From the NCBI RefSeq assembly GCF_014773485.1, contig NZ_JACXBP010000003.1:1-64000 (forward strand): 64,000 bases of DNA. Direction: 5' to 3'. Source of the stretch: Erwinia aphidicola (GTDB lineage: Bacteria > Pseudomonadota > Gammaproteobacteria > Enterobacterales > Enterobacteriaceae). Position 1 is the stretch's first letter; each line of letters starts with the position of its first letter. A program made the position numbers and the translations under genes. Under the pieces are notes generated by a model. That model saw nothing but the letters and a program-made list of their open reading frames with translations, did no database searches and had not been told where the DNA came from. Shown one piece after another: positions 26,026-36,233 of this stretch.

Positions 26026-26466
26026 CCGCTGCTATAGGGTCGACCTCTGCGGTCCCCCCCAGACATTGATCTGAATATTATCGCGGGATGACAGGTGTAC
26101 GGTTTCAGGAGGGGGGCTGCTTTCCGCACCGGCATGAATACATCCCTGTAGCGAGGCAGCACGGCCATCCCTGGCCGTGGGCCTGCTGCAATCAGCCCGC
26201 CCTCCTTGCACCCAAGGCCCCAGCGTCGCGGTTTAAAGCCACAGCGAGCACGATGGTAACGGGGGGCTGAGCTCAGAGCGGTTTGCGGACGTTTAGCGAT
26301 GGAAGTCATTTCTGGAGATAACTCAGGCTCTACCTTGGTCGCCACTTCCATCGATAGCAGCCTGAACTTTTAAGTAACTAATTGATAACCCGCCGGGGCC
26401 TGCTGCATTTCTTTGCTACTTTCATTTAATCAGATTTTAAAAAGATGAAGAGGCCGCAGGACCATT
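26026..26466. other. 441-bp gap before ydeP
   Basis: No gene seen. It contains a partial family A repeat (GGGTCGACCTC near 26038) and a 20-bp hairpin, CACGGCCA-TCCC-TGGCCGTG, at 26160-26179. AT-rich sequence at ~26370-26440 is the likely ydeP promoter region. Confidence 0.45.
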
Positions 26467-28767
26467 ATGAGCAAGAAAAATCATCGTACAGTGCCTGGTG
26501 TACATCCATATGATGGGCCCGCAGGCGGCTGGGGAGCACTCAAGGCCACCGCCATTGCCGTTAAAAACCAGATGGATACCTTCAAAGCGCCGCCCACTTT
26601 GATGCGCACAAACCAGCCAGAAGGCTTTGACTGCCCCGGCTGTGCCTGGCCGGATAAGGACCATGGTTCAACCTTCCAGTTTTGTGAGAACGGCGCCAAG
26701 GCCGTCACCTGGGAAGCCACCACCAAACGCGTGACGCCGGCATTTCTTGCAGAAAATACCGTTACCTCCCTGCTGAAGCGAACAGACTTCGAGCTTGAGG
26801 GGTATGGCCGGTTAACCACGCCACTGCGATACGATGCAGCAAGCGATACCTTTAAAGAAGTGAGCTGGGACGAAGCATTCAGCCACATCGCCAAAGGTCT
26901 GGCAGCGCTGCAGCCGGACGAAGTCGAGTTTTATACCTCCGGCCGGGCATCTAACGAAGCAGCCTACCTGTTTCAGCTGTTCGCCCGCGAGTATGGAACC
27001 AACAATTTTCCTGACTGTTCAAACATGTGTCACGAAGCGACAAGCGTAGGCTTGCCGCAGTCGATAGGTATCGGTAAAGGCACTGTCTCACTGGACGACT
27101 TCGATAGCGCAGAGCTCATTCTCTCAATGGGCCACAATCCGGGGACCAACCACCCGCGTATGATGGGGACGTTGCACGAGCTGGCGCGCCGCAAAGTACC
27201 TATTATCGTCTTTAACCCAATGCGTGAACGCGCGCTTGAGCGTTTCGCCGATCCGCAGAATGTCATGGAGATGGCCACTTACGGCTCGACTGACATCGCC
27301 TCAACTTACTATCTGGTGCGCGCCGGAGGCGACTCGGCTGCGCTAAAGGGCATCGCTAAAGCGGTACTTGAAATTGAGGCCGAAACAGGCGCGGCGCTGG
27401 ATCATGATTTTATCCGCGAGCACACCGAAGGTTTCGGGCGCTTTGCAACGGACATTCATGCCACTTCGTGGCATTCAATTGAGCATGACTCCGGTCTGAA
27501 GCAAGCGGAACTTCGCAGCGTGGCAGAAGCCTATGTCAAATCGAAGGCCACCATCCTGACCTACGGCATGGGCATCACCCAGCACAACCGCGGAACGGAC
27601 AACGTACGCCTGCTGGTTAATCTGTTGCTGATGCGCGGCAATATCGGTAAACCCGGTGCTGGCGTGTGTCCGCTGCGAGGTCACTCTAACGTCCAGGGCA
27701 ACCGCACCGTAGGGATCACTGAAAAGCCCGGCTCTGATTTCCTCAGCAAGCTGCAGAACGTATTCGGATTTACTCCGCCCGCTCAGCACGGTCACGATGC
27801 GGTGCAGGCGATGCAAGCCATGGTTGAGAAAAGAGCTAAGGCACTGATTTGCCTTGGCGGTAACTTTGCGGTGGCGTTACCCGACCCTGATGTCTCCTTT
27901 GCGGCGATGCGTGAACTTGAGCTCAGCGTCCACATCGCCACCAAACTTAACCGGACACATCTTCTGACCGGGAAAGAGACGTTGCTGCTGCCTTGCCTCG
28001 GACGCACTGAACTTGACGAGCAATCCGGTATCCGGCAGTCGGTCACCGTTGAAGACTCGATGTCGATGGTGCACGCCTCCTCCGGTAAGCTCAAGCCTGC
28101 ATCACCACTGCTGCGCTCTGAACCTGCGATAGTCGCCGGGATGGCGAAAGCTTCCTTGCCGGATACACGGGTTAACTGGAGTGAACTGGTTGCCGATTAC
28201 GACCTCATCCGGGAGCTGATCGAAAAAACCATACCCGGTTTTGACAACTATAACGCGCGTATTCGTCATCCCGGCGGTTTCCAGATGCCGCTTCCACCGA
28301 GAGAGCGCATCTGGCCCACTCAATCAGGAAAAGCGGTGTTTTCAGTCTATCAGGGCACTCATGAGGATTTATCCGTTGAGGGTGAGGACGTGCTGCGGCT
28401 CATTACGTTGCGCAGTCACGATCAGTACAACACCACAATCTACGCTTTAGACGACCGCTATCGCGGCGTATTTGGCCGCCGCGATGTGCTATTTATGTGC
28501 GATTATGACCTTGAGCGTCTGGGCCTGGAACACGGTGATGTCGTCGATCTTGAGTCAGCGGTACCGGGCTACCACATGCGCCTCGAATCCATGACGGTAG
28601 TGCGTTACGCTATTTCACCGGGGTCGATTGGCGCCTACTACCCTGAAGCTAACGTACTTATTCCGCTCGACTATATCGACAAGGAAAGCGGCACACCATC
28701 CTATAAATCTGCGCCAGTTCGTATCACTCTCAGGTCGCACGAAATAGCTAAAACGCCAGTGGGTTGA
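26467..28767 (+). CDS. ydeP: FdhF/YdeP-family molybdopterin oxidoreductase
   Basis: A 766-residue protein, similar in length to E. coli YdeP. N-terminal cysteines lie in EGFDCPGCAWPD. The molybdopterin domain follows (SGRASNEAAYLFQLFAREYG, NFPDCSNMCHEA, ILSMGHNPGTNHPRMMGTL, GKPGAGVCPLRGHSNVQGNR), and the C-terminal dinucleotide-binding domain contains LITLRSHDQYNTTIYALDDR. No Tat or Sec signal, so it is cytoplasmic. YdeP has been linked to acid resistance in E. coli; the electron donor and substrate are unknown. AGGA lies 5 bases before the ATG. No accessory subunit gene is adjacent. Confidence 0.88.
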   Translation: MSKKNHRTVPGVHPYDGPAGGWGALKATAIAVKNQMDTFKAPPTLMRTNQPEGFDCPGCAWPDKDHGSTFQFCENGAKAVTWEATTKRVTPAFLAENTVTSLLKRTDFELEGYGRLTTPLRYDAASDTFKEVSWDEAFSHIAKGLAALQPDEVEFYTSGRASNEAAYLFQLFAREYGTNNFPDCSNMCHEATSVGLPQSIGIGKGTVSLDDFDSAELILSMGHNPGTNHPRMMGTLHELARRKVPIIVFNPMRERALERFADPQNVMEMATYGSTDIASTYYLVRAGGDSAALKGIAKAVLEIEAETGAALDHDFIREHTEGFGRFATDIHATSWHSIEHDSGLKQAELRSVAEAYVKSKATILTYGMGITQHNRGTDNVRLLVNLLLMRGNIGKPGAGVCPLRGHSNVQGNRTVGITEKPGSDFLSKLQNVFGFTPPAQHGHDAVQAMQAMVEKRAKALICLGGNFAVALPDPDVSFAAMRELELSVHIATKLNRTHLLTGKETLLLPCLGRTELDEQSGIRQSVTVEDSMSMVHASSGKLKPASPLLRSEPAIVAGMAKASLPDTRVNWSELVADYDLIRELIEKTIPGFDNYNARIRHPGGFQMPLPPRERIWPTQSGKAVFSVYQGTHEDLSVEGEDVLRLITLRSHDQYNTTIYALDDRYRGVFGRRDVLFMCDYDLERLGLEHGDVVDLESAVPGYHMRLESMTVVRYAISPGSIGAYYPEANVLIPLDYIDKESGTPSYKSAPVRITLRSHEIAKTPVG

Positions 28768-28782
28768 ATCGTCGGGATAATA

Positions 28783-28811
28783 GATGCGGCAGGCGAAATG
28801 TCTGCCGCATC
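28783..28811 (+). terminator. Probable terminator after ydeP
   Basis: A 10-bp perfect stem (GATGCGGCAG / CTGCCGCATC) with a 9-base loop. The T tract is weak (TTCAACTT), so efficiency is uncertain. Confidence 0.55.
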
Positions 28812-28917
28812 TTCAACTTATGGCGTTGACCGCATTTCAATTTTAAAACGGGGCGTAAAATCGAATAAAAAAGACGGCTGAAGCGTTTACACGATACTCA
28901 CTCTGAGGATTATCAAT

Positions 28918-29496
28918 ATGACTCGTTTCATGCATGCCATCGCCCTGGGCTTTTTGTTCCATCCGCTTTGCTTATACGCCAGCCCGGTCAGCTACCGTAT
29001 CGACACTCAAAACACGACAATTTCCCTCTCATGGCATGCATTTGGCAGTGTCTCTAAAGCCAGCATGGCAAAGGTGACGGGAGGAATTACCCTGGATGCA
29101 GGAGATGAAAGGGCGGACCGTATCGAAGTGACCATTCCGGCCGCGACCCTTGAGGCTTCCAATGGCCTGTTAACTTATCAGATGAAAAGCCGTCCCTTTT
29201 TTGATGCAGAGCGCTATCCGAACATCGCTTTCACCAGCAGTCGCCTTGTGGCACTGGGAAACGGACATTTTCGCTTGTTTGGCACGCTGAAAATCAAGAA
29301 CGTCACGCGCCCGGTGATCCTTGACGCCTCACTGAATGGGAAAAAGGCGGTATCCTCCAGTACTGAGATCCTTGTTATGCATGCTTCAACAGCGATTTCG
29401 CGTTCAGCATTCAATATGGACAGCTTTGCCGCACTGGTGGATGACACGGTAACAATTAATATTGAAATTCAGGCCCGTCCGTATCTAAGCGCATAG
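28918..29496 (+). CDS. YceI-family periplasmic protein
   Basis: A 192-residue protein with a signal peptide ending near LYASPVSY. The mature part is a YceI lipocalin-like barrel: SYRIDTQNTTISLSWHAFGS at the start, GGITLDAGDERADRIEVTIP, MKSRPFFDAERYPNIAFTSS, LFGTLKIKNVTRPVILDASL. YceI proteins bind amphiphilic or isoprenoid-type ligands, but the role here is unknown. GAGGAT precedes the ATG. It may belong with ydeP, 150 bp upstream, though a hairpin lies between. Confidence 0.85.
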   Translation: MTRFMHAIALGFLFHPLCLYASPVSYRIDTQNTTISLSWHAFGSVSKASMAKVTGGITLDAGDERADRIEVTIPAATLEASNGLLTYQMKSRPFFDAERYPNIAFTSSRLVALGNGHFRLFGTLKIKNVTRPVILDASLNGKKAVSSSTEILVMHASTAISRSAFNMDSFAALVDDTVTINIEIQARPYLSA

Positions 29497-29620
29497 TGAC
29501 TAAACTGCCCATACAAGATATTTGAACGGGCAGCGATGAGCGAGAAGCGCAGTTGCTTTTGTAGCCGACCGAACCCTAAGCTAAACAGACCGCCTGACGT
29601 AGCGGCCGCCGTCACAGGGG

Positions 29621-31567
29621 TCATCGCCCCCCCTTATTCGGTGACCGGATGCCGTAACGCTGCATGCGTCGATAGAGCGTCATGCGGCTGATGCCCAGCT
29701 GGCGGGCCACCGCACTGTGGTTCCAGCGGGCGGCGTGCAGCTGCTGCATCAGCAACTGCGCCTGCGGCGGCAGGTCCGTGGCTTCCTGCGGGTCAGGCTG
29801 CGTGCGGGGATCGTCAGCGTGGGCCTTCAGGGTTTCCGGCAGATCGTCAACCTCAATCCGCCCGCCGTCACACACTGCGGCAGCGTAGTCGAGGACGTTA
29901 CGCAGCTCGCGCAGGTTGCCGGGCCAGGCGTGCTGATGCAGCCGTGTGCGCGCCTGCGGCGTCAGTTCAGCCCTGCCCGCCAGCAGTCGGGCGACCAGCC
30001 AGTCGAGATCGCTGCGTGCGCGCAGCGGCGGCAGCGAGATGCGTGCACCCTGCAGGCGATAAAACAGGTCGGCGCGGAAACGCCCCTGCTCCACCAGCTT
30101 ATCGAGCGCGTGATGCGAGGCGGAGATCACGCGGATATCGACGGGCTGCGGGCGGGTGGCGCCAACCGGCAGCACCTCCTGCTCGGCCAACACGCGCAGC
30201 AGCCGCGTCTGCATCTCCAGCGGCATATCACCGATCTCGTCGAGGAACAGCGTCCCCCCGTCGGCCTCCTGCACCAGCCCGCGCTTTGCCTTGCTGCCCG
30301 CGCCGGAAAAGCTGCCCGGCAGGTGGCCGAACAGCTCGCTTTCAATCAGCGTCGGCGCGATGGCGGCGCAGTTAACCGCAATAAACGGCCGTGTCCGGCG
30401 CGCGCTGGCCTGATGAAACGCACGGGCAAAAACCTCTTTGCCGCAGCCGGTTTCGCCATGTACCACCAGGTGCAGCGGCGCATTCAGCAGCCGTGCCGCC
30501 CGCTGCAGCTGCTGCTGTAGCGCCGCATCACCACCGCTCAGCGCTGCCAGGGGTTGCGGCAGTGCCAGCGGTGCGGTCATCACTCGCCGCGGCGGGCGCC
30601 GCGCCGGTTGCACGGCGGTCACATAGAGCCGCTCGCCGCTGTTGATCCGCTCCAGCGTACCCTGCCGCCCGTTAGCGCTGGCCAGCCAGTCCGGCAGGCT
30701 GTCGATGGCGGTATTAAACAGCTGTTCAATCGGCATCCCGATTAGCGTGCTGCGGCTGTGCGGCGACGGCGCCGTAATCCCCAGCTCGTGCTCCAGCATG
30801 CGCTGCGCACGATGGTTATGCCCGACCAGGCGCCCGCTGGCGTCAAAGGCGATCAGGAAATCCGGGCTAACCTCAACAAACGACGACGACGGGCTGAGCT
30901 TCAGCACCCAGTCGCTGCGGTGGCGGTGCTCAAACCAGGCGTTTTCAATCTGATGGGCGGAGAGTCTGGCGATCTGTAGCGCCAGCTGCTGGCTGGATTT
31001 CGACTGCGGCGAGGTCAGCGCGGAGATATCGAGAATGGCATTCAGCTGCCCCTGCGGGTCAAACAGCGGTACCGCGCTGCAGGTGAGCGGAATATGGGTG
31101 GCGTCGAAATGGTCCGCCTGATGCACGGTCAGCGCCTTGCCGGTCGCCAGCGCGGTGCCCACCGCGCAGGTGCCCGCCCAGGCTTCCGACCACTGCGCCC
31201 CAAGGAATAGCCCGGCGCGGCGCAGGCTGATTTCAGACCCGGCATCGCCCAGATAGTCGACCGTCACGCCACTGGCATCGTTGAGCAGCACCACATAACC
31301 GGCCTGAGCGATCTGCTGATACAGCACGCCCAGCCCGTGACGGGCAATGCGGCGGAACTCTTCAAGATTTTCGCGATGCTCACGCAGTTCGTTATACGGC
31401 AGAATGCGCGCTTCCTGCATGCGGCTCGGATCCAGGCCGTGAAACTCGACGCAGCGCTGCCAGGAGTCGCGAATGGTCTGGTCATGCTGGCGCAGATGTC
31501 GCCTCTGCGCGCCCGGGCTCAGGCTCTCCATGACGGTGGCAATATGTTCGCGCTGGCTCTGATTCAC
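29621..31567 (-). CDS. AcoR-type sigma-54-dependent transcriptional activator
   Basis: A 648-residue regulator with a GTG start behind AGGAGGG. The N-terminal ~320 residues are a GAF/PAS-like sensor (SWQRCVEFHGLDP, GAQWSEAWAGTCAVGTALAT). The AAA+ domain has Walker A HGETGCGKEVFARAF, the sigma-54 contact loop written GSFSGA instead of GAFTGA, Walker B GGTLFLDEIGDMP and ASHHALDKLVEQGRFRADLF. The C-terminal Fis-type HTH is WNHSAVARQLGISRMTLYRR. AcoR proteins switch on acetoin/butanediol pathways. A sigma-54 promoter with a palindromic upstream site before the butanediol-dehydrogenase-like gene is the best candidate target in the window. Confidence 0.88.
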   Translation of the reverse strand: MNQSQREHIATVMESLSPGAQRRHLRQHDQTIRDSWQRCVEFHGLDPSRMQEARILPYNELREHRENLEEFRRIARHGLGVLYQQIAQAGYVVLLNDASGVTVDYLGDAGSEISLRRAGLFLGAQWSEAWAGTCAVGTALATGKALTVHQADHFDATHIPLTCSAVPLFDPQGQLNAILDISALTSPQSKSSQQLALQIARLSAHQIENAWFEHRHRSDWVLKLSPSSSFVEVSPDFLIAFDASGRLVGHNHRAQRMLEHELGITAPSPHSRSTLIGMPIEQLFNTAIDSLPDWLASANGRQGTLERINSGERLYVTAVQPARRPPRRVMTAPLALPQPLAALSGGDAALQQQLQRAARLLNAPLHLVVHGETGCGKEVFARAFHQASARRTRPFIAVNCAAIAPTLIESELFGHLPGSFSGAGSKAKRGLVQEADGGTLFLDEIGDMPLEMQTRLLRVLAEQEVLPVGATRPQPVDIRVISASHHALDKLVEQGRFRADLFYRLQGARISLPPLRARSDLDWLVARLLAGRAELTPQARTRLHQHAWPGNLRELRNVLDYAAAVCDGGRIEVDDLPETLKAHADDPRTQPDPQEATDLPPQAQLLMQQLHAARWNHSAVARQLGISRMTLYRRMQRYGIRSPNKGGR

Positions 31568-31653
31568 AACTCACCCTCCTGTGGAAATGACGCCGCTCTG
31601 ACGGCGACAACAGAATACGCCTGTCGGCGATAAGTTGCAGAATATTACTCAGA

Positions 31654-32301
31654 TTAATCAGCGTCAGAACGGTTTATCAACAGCGCAAAGCCGGTAACGA
31701 TCTGCCAGGTGGTGATGGGGTAAACCGAGGCGCGCTCAATAATGCCGATGGGGAACAGCGCCGAGGGGATAGCCAGCATGCTGAGCAGGCCAAACCCACC
31801 GAGCAGCAAACTGAAATAGCCGAGTCCGGCGGGAAGGGGCCGACCTCCTTTTCCGCCCGGCGCGAGAAAAATAGCGTGCAGACCGACCGCGATCAAACAG
31901 AGATTACCGCCGCCAATCGCCATCACCGCGCCGGTTTGATGCAGGGTGATGCCGCTGCTGATGCCGCCGCTGTGAAACAGAGCAATCAGCACGCCGCCCG
32001 CGCCGTGGATGCCTGCCAGCAGCAGCGCCCAGCGGTTTTTAACTCGCGAGAAAAGCAGGATACAACCGCAGAAAAACAGCACTCCTTCGGCGGCGAATCC
32101 GCTGTTCATGACGTTATGCAGCGGGGAGCAGATCAGCGAGCCGCACTGGGGGACGCCAAGGTCGCTGATGTAGTTGAATTGATAGCGGTAAGGGGGGTGC
32201 TGCCACGCCAGCGCGCTGATGCGCTCCGCCAGCAGATAGATCAGCCCGCCCAGCGCCAGGCAGGCGGCGCCGATCCGGTTCCATCGCGTGAGTTTTTGCA
32301 T
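31654..32301 (-). CDS. DUF998-type inner-membrane protein
   Basis: A 215-residue protein with about six hydrophobic segments (RIGAACLALGGLIYLLAERI, FAAEGVLFFCGCILLFSRV, WALLLAGIHGAGGVLIALFH, GAVMAIGGGNLCLIAVGLHA, LGYFSLLLGGFGLLSMLAIP, TTWQIVTGFALLI). NYISDLGVPQCGSLICSPLH after the first helix is typical of DUF998 proteins. AAGGAG precedes the ATG. Function unknown. Confidence 0.72.
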   Translation of the reverse strand: MQKLTRWNRIGAACLALGGLIYLLAERISALAWQHPPYRYQFNYISDLGVPQCGSLICSPLHNVMNSGFAAEGVLFFCGCILLFSRVKNRWALLLAGIHGAGGVLIALFHSGGISSGITLHQTGAVMAIGGGNLCLIAVGLHAIFLAPGGKGGRPLPAGLGYFSLLLGGFGLLSMLAIPSALFPIGIIERASVYPITTWQIVTGFALLINRSDAD

Positions 32302-32345
32302 AGTGCTCCTTATCGATCGCCCTGGGGGGGGGCAAGAGATAAAAC

Positions 32346-32365
32346 GGGCCAGGCATGCCTGGCCC
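32346..32365. repeat. 20-bp perfect palindrome, family B
   Basis: GGGCCAGGCATGCCTGGCCC followed by CTGC. One of five 20-bp palindromes in the window that keep full symmetry while arm bases differ. Confidence 0.75.
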
Positions 32366-32395
32366 CTGCGGAATGATGCAAGCTAACCCGTGCGC

Positions 32396-34576
32396 TTACC
32401 AGCGGTAATCGACGGAAGCAACAAAGGTGCGGCCACTGCCATAGAAACAAGCATAGGCGTTAGAGCAGGATGCGACATAGTGCTCGTCGGTCAGGTTCTG
32501 CACGTTGAACTGCAGGCTGGTTCCCTTAAGCGCCGGAACGGCCTGGCCGAGCTCATACTTCACCATCGCGTCATACAGGGTGTAGTGCGGCACATAGTAT
32601 TCGCCCGTGTTATCACCGCCCGCTTTACCGACGTAGCGCACGCCGGTTCCCACAGTCAGGCCGTCCAGCGCGCCGTCGAGGAAGCTGTAGCTGCCCCAGG
32701 CAGATGCCGCGTGGCGCGGAATAGCTGCCGGGCTGTGCCCCACTTCTGCCGCCGTATCCGACTCTTTCGTGGTGGCATCCGTGTAGGTGTAGGCGGCAAT
32801 CAGCTTGATTTCAGGGGTTGGCTGCGCGTGGATCTCAGTTTCGATCCCCTGCGAGTTCACCTTACCGATCTGATTGTAATAGCGGGTGCCATCAATCGAG
32901 CTCAGCACGTTCTTCTGGTTTATATCAAACCAGGAGACGGTCATCATGGTATTGCTGCCTACCGGCTGGAACTTCATCCCAACCTCAGTCTGCGCGCCGG
33001 TCGTTGGCTTGAGCGGATCGGAGCCCGGTGCAGGCTGCGCCAGTACCGGTTCGAACGAGGTGCTGTAGCTGATATACGGAGAAACCCCGTTATCAAAGGC
33101 GTACAGCAGCCCCGCCCGGCCGGTGAAGGCGCTGTCGTTATAGGTCACATCGGTGTTTGCCAGGCGATCCTGGGTGCGCACCTGCGACCAGTCTTCGCGG
33201 CCGGACAGCACCAGGTTCCAGTTATTCCACGCCATCTGATCCTGCAGGTAAACGCCATACTGATTCAGCGTCTTCAGCGTGCTGGTAGCCAGCGCCAGAT
33301 CGTTTTCATCAATGTCGATGCGCCCCGGATTGGTCCAGTCGAGGTTGTACTGCGTGCCGTAGGCGCGCGACAGCTTGAGGTCGATGTGGCTATAGCGATA
33401 GTCCAGGCCACCCAGCACGGTGTGGCTGACATCGCCGGTTTCAAACAGCCCTTTCAGCTGGTTATCAACGTTGAACTCATTGGTCTGTGTCTCTTCATGC
33501 TGCGGCATGCGCGTCATCACATGGTCGCTGTAGTCGTAGCCGTAAACCAGGTACTTATAGTCTTCATTACGGTGGCTGTAGCGCAGGTTCTGGGTGAACG
33601 AGACCGCCTCATTAAAGCTGTGATCCAGACTATAGCCGATGGAGGTTTGCTCGCGCTTCGATTTGGCGAAATCGGAGTCGCTGACGTTAAGGTCGTAAGG
33701 CACGGTGAAGCCTTCCGGCGTGGCGTACAGCGTGCCGGAACGCGGCAGGAAGTTACGCGATCCCGCTTTCGGGTCGTTCTGGTAGCTGGTCAGCAGGGTA
33801 AAACTGGTGTCTTCGTTGGGCAGCCAGGTGATTGCCGGGGCAATCGCCATCCGCTGCTGTTTGCTGTTTTTCACAAACTCGCTTTTAGTATTAGCGATGC
33901 CGTTGATGCGGTAGAACAGCGTATTGTCATCATTTAGCTTGCCGCCGAAGTCGAACGCCACTTCGCCATAGTGGCGGTTGCCGGTGCTGAGCTTCACTTC
34001 ATGAATGCTTTCTGCCGTCGGGCGCTTGCTGGTCATCATCAGCAGGCCGCCGGGGCTGACCTGGCCGTACAGCACGCCGGCCGGGCCATGCACCATCTCT
34101 ACGCGCTCTAATAACCACGGGTCTAACTGCCCCGCGCCGCCGTTCTCGGAGGAGAGCCCGTAGTGCAAACCGTCCAGCAGCTTGGGCGCGTAGCGGAAGC
34201 CGCGGCTGATCACTTCATCATTACGGTTTGAGTTACCGCGATAGTTGGTGACCACGCCGCTGCTGTAGCCCAGCGCATCCGCCACCGAGGCAGGTTGCTG
34301 ATCGTTCATCTGCTCGCGCGTCACCACCGAGATGGTCTGCGGGGTTTTCCGCAGCGGGGTGGCGGTTTTGGTGCCTGAAGCACTCTCCTTCGCCACGATC
34401 CCTTTGGTCGGCGCGGTCACGCTCTCCTGGGTTTCTGCGGTCACGGTCAGGGTATCTTCTGCTGCCTGTACGGCTGGCACCATCAACAGCGTTGAAGCCA
34501 GTATTAAGCGCAGGGTGTGTTTATCCGTGTGTACTGCCGAGCCGGGTATTGCCTGTTTTTTAATCTTATTAAACAT
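32396..34576 (-). CDS. TonB-dependent siderophore receptor, FhuA-type branch
   Basis: A 726-residue outer-membrane protein. The signal peptide ends VPAVQA; a TonB box is probably DTLTVTA just after it. The plug domain ([57 protein letters not shown]) is followed by a 22-strand barrel ending FVASVDYRW with a terminal aromatic. The sequence falls by eye in the FhuA/FoxA-like receptor group rather than with FepA, although it takes the fepA position beside fes. The ferrichrysobactin receptor Fct of Dickeya is, as I recall, of the same broad type. A Fur box lies in the gap shared with fes. It probably takes up the ferric form of the product of this locus. Confidence 0.85.
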   Translation of the reverse strand: MFNKIKKQAIPGSAVHTDKHTLRLILASTLLMVPAVQAAEDTLTVTAETQESVTAPTKGIVAKESASGTKTATPLRKTPQTISVVTREQMNDQQPASVADALGYSSGVVTNYRGNSNRNDEVISRGFRYAPKLLDGLHYGLSSENGGAGQLDPWLLERVEMVHGPAGVLYGQVSPGGLLMMTSKRPTAESIHEVKLSTGNRHYGEVAFDFGGKLNDDNTLFYRINGIANTKSEFVKNSKQQRMAIAPAITWLPNEDTSFTLLTSYQNDPKAGSRNFLPRSGTLYATPEGFTVPYDLNVSDSDFAKSKREQTSIGYSLDHSFNEAVSFTQNLRYSHRNEDYKYLVYGYDYSDHVMTRMPQHEETQTNEFNVDNQLKGLFETGDVSHTVLGGLDYRYSHIDLKLSRAYGTQYNLDWTNPGRIDIDENDLALATSTLKTLNQYGVYLQDQMAWNNWNLVLSGREDWSQVRTQDRLANTDVTYNDSAFTGRAGLLYAFDNGVSPYISYSTSFEPVLAQPAPGSDPLKPTTGAQTEVGMKFQPVGSNTMMTVSWFDINQKNVLSSIDGTRYYNQIGKVNSQGIETEIHAQPTPEIKLIAAYTYTDATTKESDTAAEVGHSPAAIPRHAASAWGSYSFLDGALDGLTVGTGVRYVGKAGGDNTGEYYVPHYTLYDAMVKYELGQAVPALKGTSLQFNVQNLTDEHYVASCSNAYACFYGSGRTFVASVDYRW

Positions 34577-34884
34577 GTTCAGTTATCTCGTCTGGAACAG
34601 CCTTGTCTACGAAAAAAACCAGTAAAGCCTGCCAACCGATAAGAGCCGCTGGCTGGCGCAGGCTAAGATCAAGCATCACGTCGGCCACTGCTTTTGACGC
34701 GGCTTCTCTACCTTCTTAAAAACCCCTTAGCTTTGTGCCAGTTACAGGCATCTCAAGAAAGTTGCGTCGCATCTTATTGCAAATGTAAACTATTCTCAAT
34801 ACTATTCGCATTAGCGCCGCTAATTGTCAGTGAGATTCAAGTTCTTCCGTTTAAGTCATCAAAAGTAAATTAAGGAAAATTATC
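34577..34884. other. Divergent receptor/fes control region
   Basis: 308 bp with no gene. The Fur box at 34781-34799 is the main recognisable element. Both start codons lie within ~205 bp of it, so one site could repress both directions. Confidence 0.6.
34781..34799. promoter_or_regulatory. Fur box between receptor and fes
   Basis: AAATGTAAACTATTCTCAA, overlapping repeats of the NATNAT type, close to sites such as AAATGATAACTATTCTCAT known at catechol siderophore genes. Confidence 0.65.
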
Positions 34885-36228
34885 ATGACATCCAGGCACC
34901 AATCGTGGCCTCTGCGTCAGCCCGCCGGATGCGCCGCTGAGCTGCTGGCTGCCGATAATGTCGGCAACACTGCCTGGTGGCAGCAGCTGGCACAGCTTGG
35001 CACGCCGTTGGTGGAGGAGTTTTCCGCCGGCAAAGTGAAAATGAGCTACTTCTGGCGCGACCCGGCCGGGGATGAAACCCGCTCTGAAGTTTGCCGGGTA
35101 TATATCGATATCAACTGCGTGACCGACCATCACAGCCCGCAGCCGCAGAGCCTGCAGCGCCTGGCGGGCACCGACGTCTGGCACTGGTCTACTGAGATTG
35201 ACCAGCGCTGGCGCGGCAGCTACAGCCTGATCCCCATTGATGCCCACCAGCTTCCTCCTGCTTTTAGCCGCGATGACGCCACGCGCAGCAAACAGCAGCG
35301 CGAGTGGTGGATCTCGCTGTTCCCCAGCGCCATCGCCGATCCGCTTAACCGGAGCTGCGCGCATTGCAACAGCCGCCGCCATCCGACATCCGCGGCCCAT
35401 ATGCCCGCCGCCCCGGACCAGTCGGCCTGGCATGCGCTGGACGGCAGTCTGGCGCGGGTTGATGAGCAGCGCCTGCTGCAGTTCAGCTGGGAGAGCGCCC
35501 TGCTCGGCAATCAGCGCCGCATCTGGCTCTACACCACCGGCAGCACCGTCACCCCAGAAACCCGGCCATTAGGCATCCTGTTGGACGGCCAGAACTGGGC
35601 GCTGGGATTACCGATTTTTGCCGCGCTGGATGCGGAAACCAACAGCGGCCATCTGCCCGCCGCCTGCTGGCTATTTATTGATGCGATTAACGGCGAGTGG
35701 CGCGAGAAGGAGCTGCCGTGCAATGCGCAGTTCTGGCAGGCGGTGCAGGAAGAGCTGCTGCCGCAGGTGCGCGCGCGGATGGCCTTCAGCGAACGGGCCG
35801 ACCACACCGTGGTGGCCGGTCAGAGCTACGGCGGGCTGGCCGCGATATATGCCGGGCTTAACTGGCCTGCACGCTTTGGCCGCATCCTCAGCCAGTCCGG
35901 CTCTTTCTGGTGGCCGGACTTCCGCCTGGTGACGCATTTTGCCGAGATTGAAGGCCATGAAATGGGCTGGCTGACCGCTGAAGTGCTGGCCGGTAGGCTG
36001 CCGCAGGGCAGGCTGAAGATCTTCCAGGAAGCTGGCGATCGCGAAGGCGATATGGCCTACGTCAACCAGCAGATGCGCCAGGCCCTGCTGCCGGCTGGGC
36101 ATGACATTCACTTCCGTATTTTTTCCGGCGGGCACGACTCGCTGTGCTGGCGCGGCGGGCTGCTTGACGGGCTGCGCTGGCTGCTGGCCGATTTTATCAC
36201 CCCTCCTTTCTCTGGCGACAACAGGTAA
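34885..36228 (+). CDS. fes: Ferric-siderophore (enterobactin-type) esterase
   Basis: A 447-residue cytoplasmic protein resembling E. coli Fes over its length. The N-terminal domain spans ~200 residues (KVKMSYFWRDPAGDETRSEV, HWSTEIDQRWRGSYSLIPID). The alpha/beta hydrolase domain has the nucleophile in VVAGQSYGGLAAIYAGLNWP, then SQSGSFWWP and the catalytic His in SGGHDSLCWRGGLL. Fes hydrolyses seryl ester bonds of the ferric trilactone to free iron inside the cell. Its presence implies that the siderophore here contains seryl esters, i.e. an oligomer closed or joined by the NRPS thioesterase. It is followed 5 bp later by the MbtH gene. AAGGA precedes the ATG. Confidence 0.9.
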   Translation: MTSRHQSWPLRQPAGCAAELLAADNVGNTAWWQQLAQLGTPLVEEFSAGKVKMSYFWRDPAGDETRSEVCRVYIDINCVTDHHSPQPQSLQRLAGTDVWHWSTEIDQRWRGSYSLIPIDAHQLPPAFSRDDATRSKQQREWWISLFPSAIADPLNRSCAHCNSRRHPTSAAHMPAAPDQSAWHALDGSLARVDEQRLLQFSWESALLGNQRRIWLYTTGSTVTPETRPLGILLDGQNWALGLPIFAALDAETNSGHLPAACWLFIDAINGEWREKELPCNAQFWQAVQEELLPQVRARMAFSERADHTVVAGQSYGGLAAIYAGLNWPARFGRILSQSGSFWWPDFRLVTHFAEIEGHEMGWLTAEVLAGRLPQGRLKIFQEAGDREGDMAYVNQQMRQALLPAGHDIHFRIFSGGHDSLCWRGGLLDGLRWLLADFITPPFSGDNR

Positions 36229-36233
36229 CGACC

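Noticed and set aside
32390..33937. A 515-codon open frame on the strand opposite the TonB receptor
   Set aside because: It mirrors the receptor reading frame in G+C-rich DNA, has no domain or RBS, and the receptor on the other strand is unambiguous. The same applies to long antisense frames over the NRPS (37259-38620, 40040-41239) and over sbcB (61807-63177).
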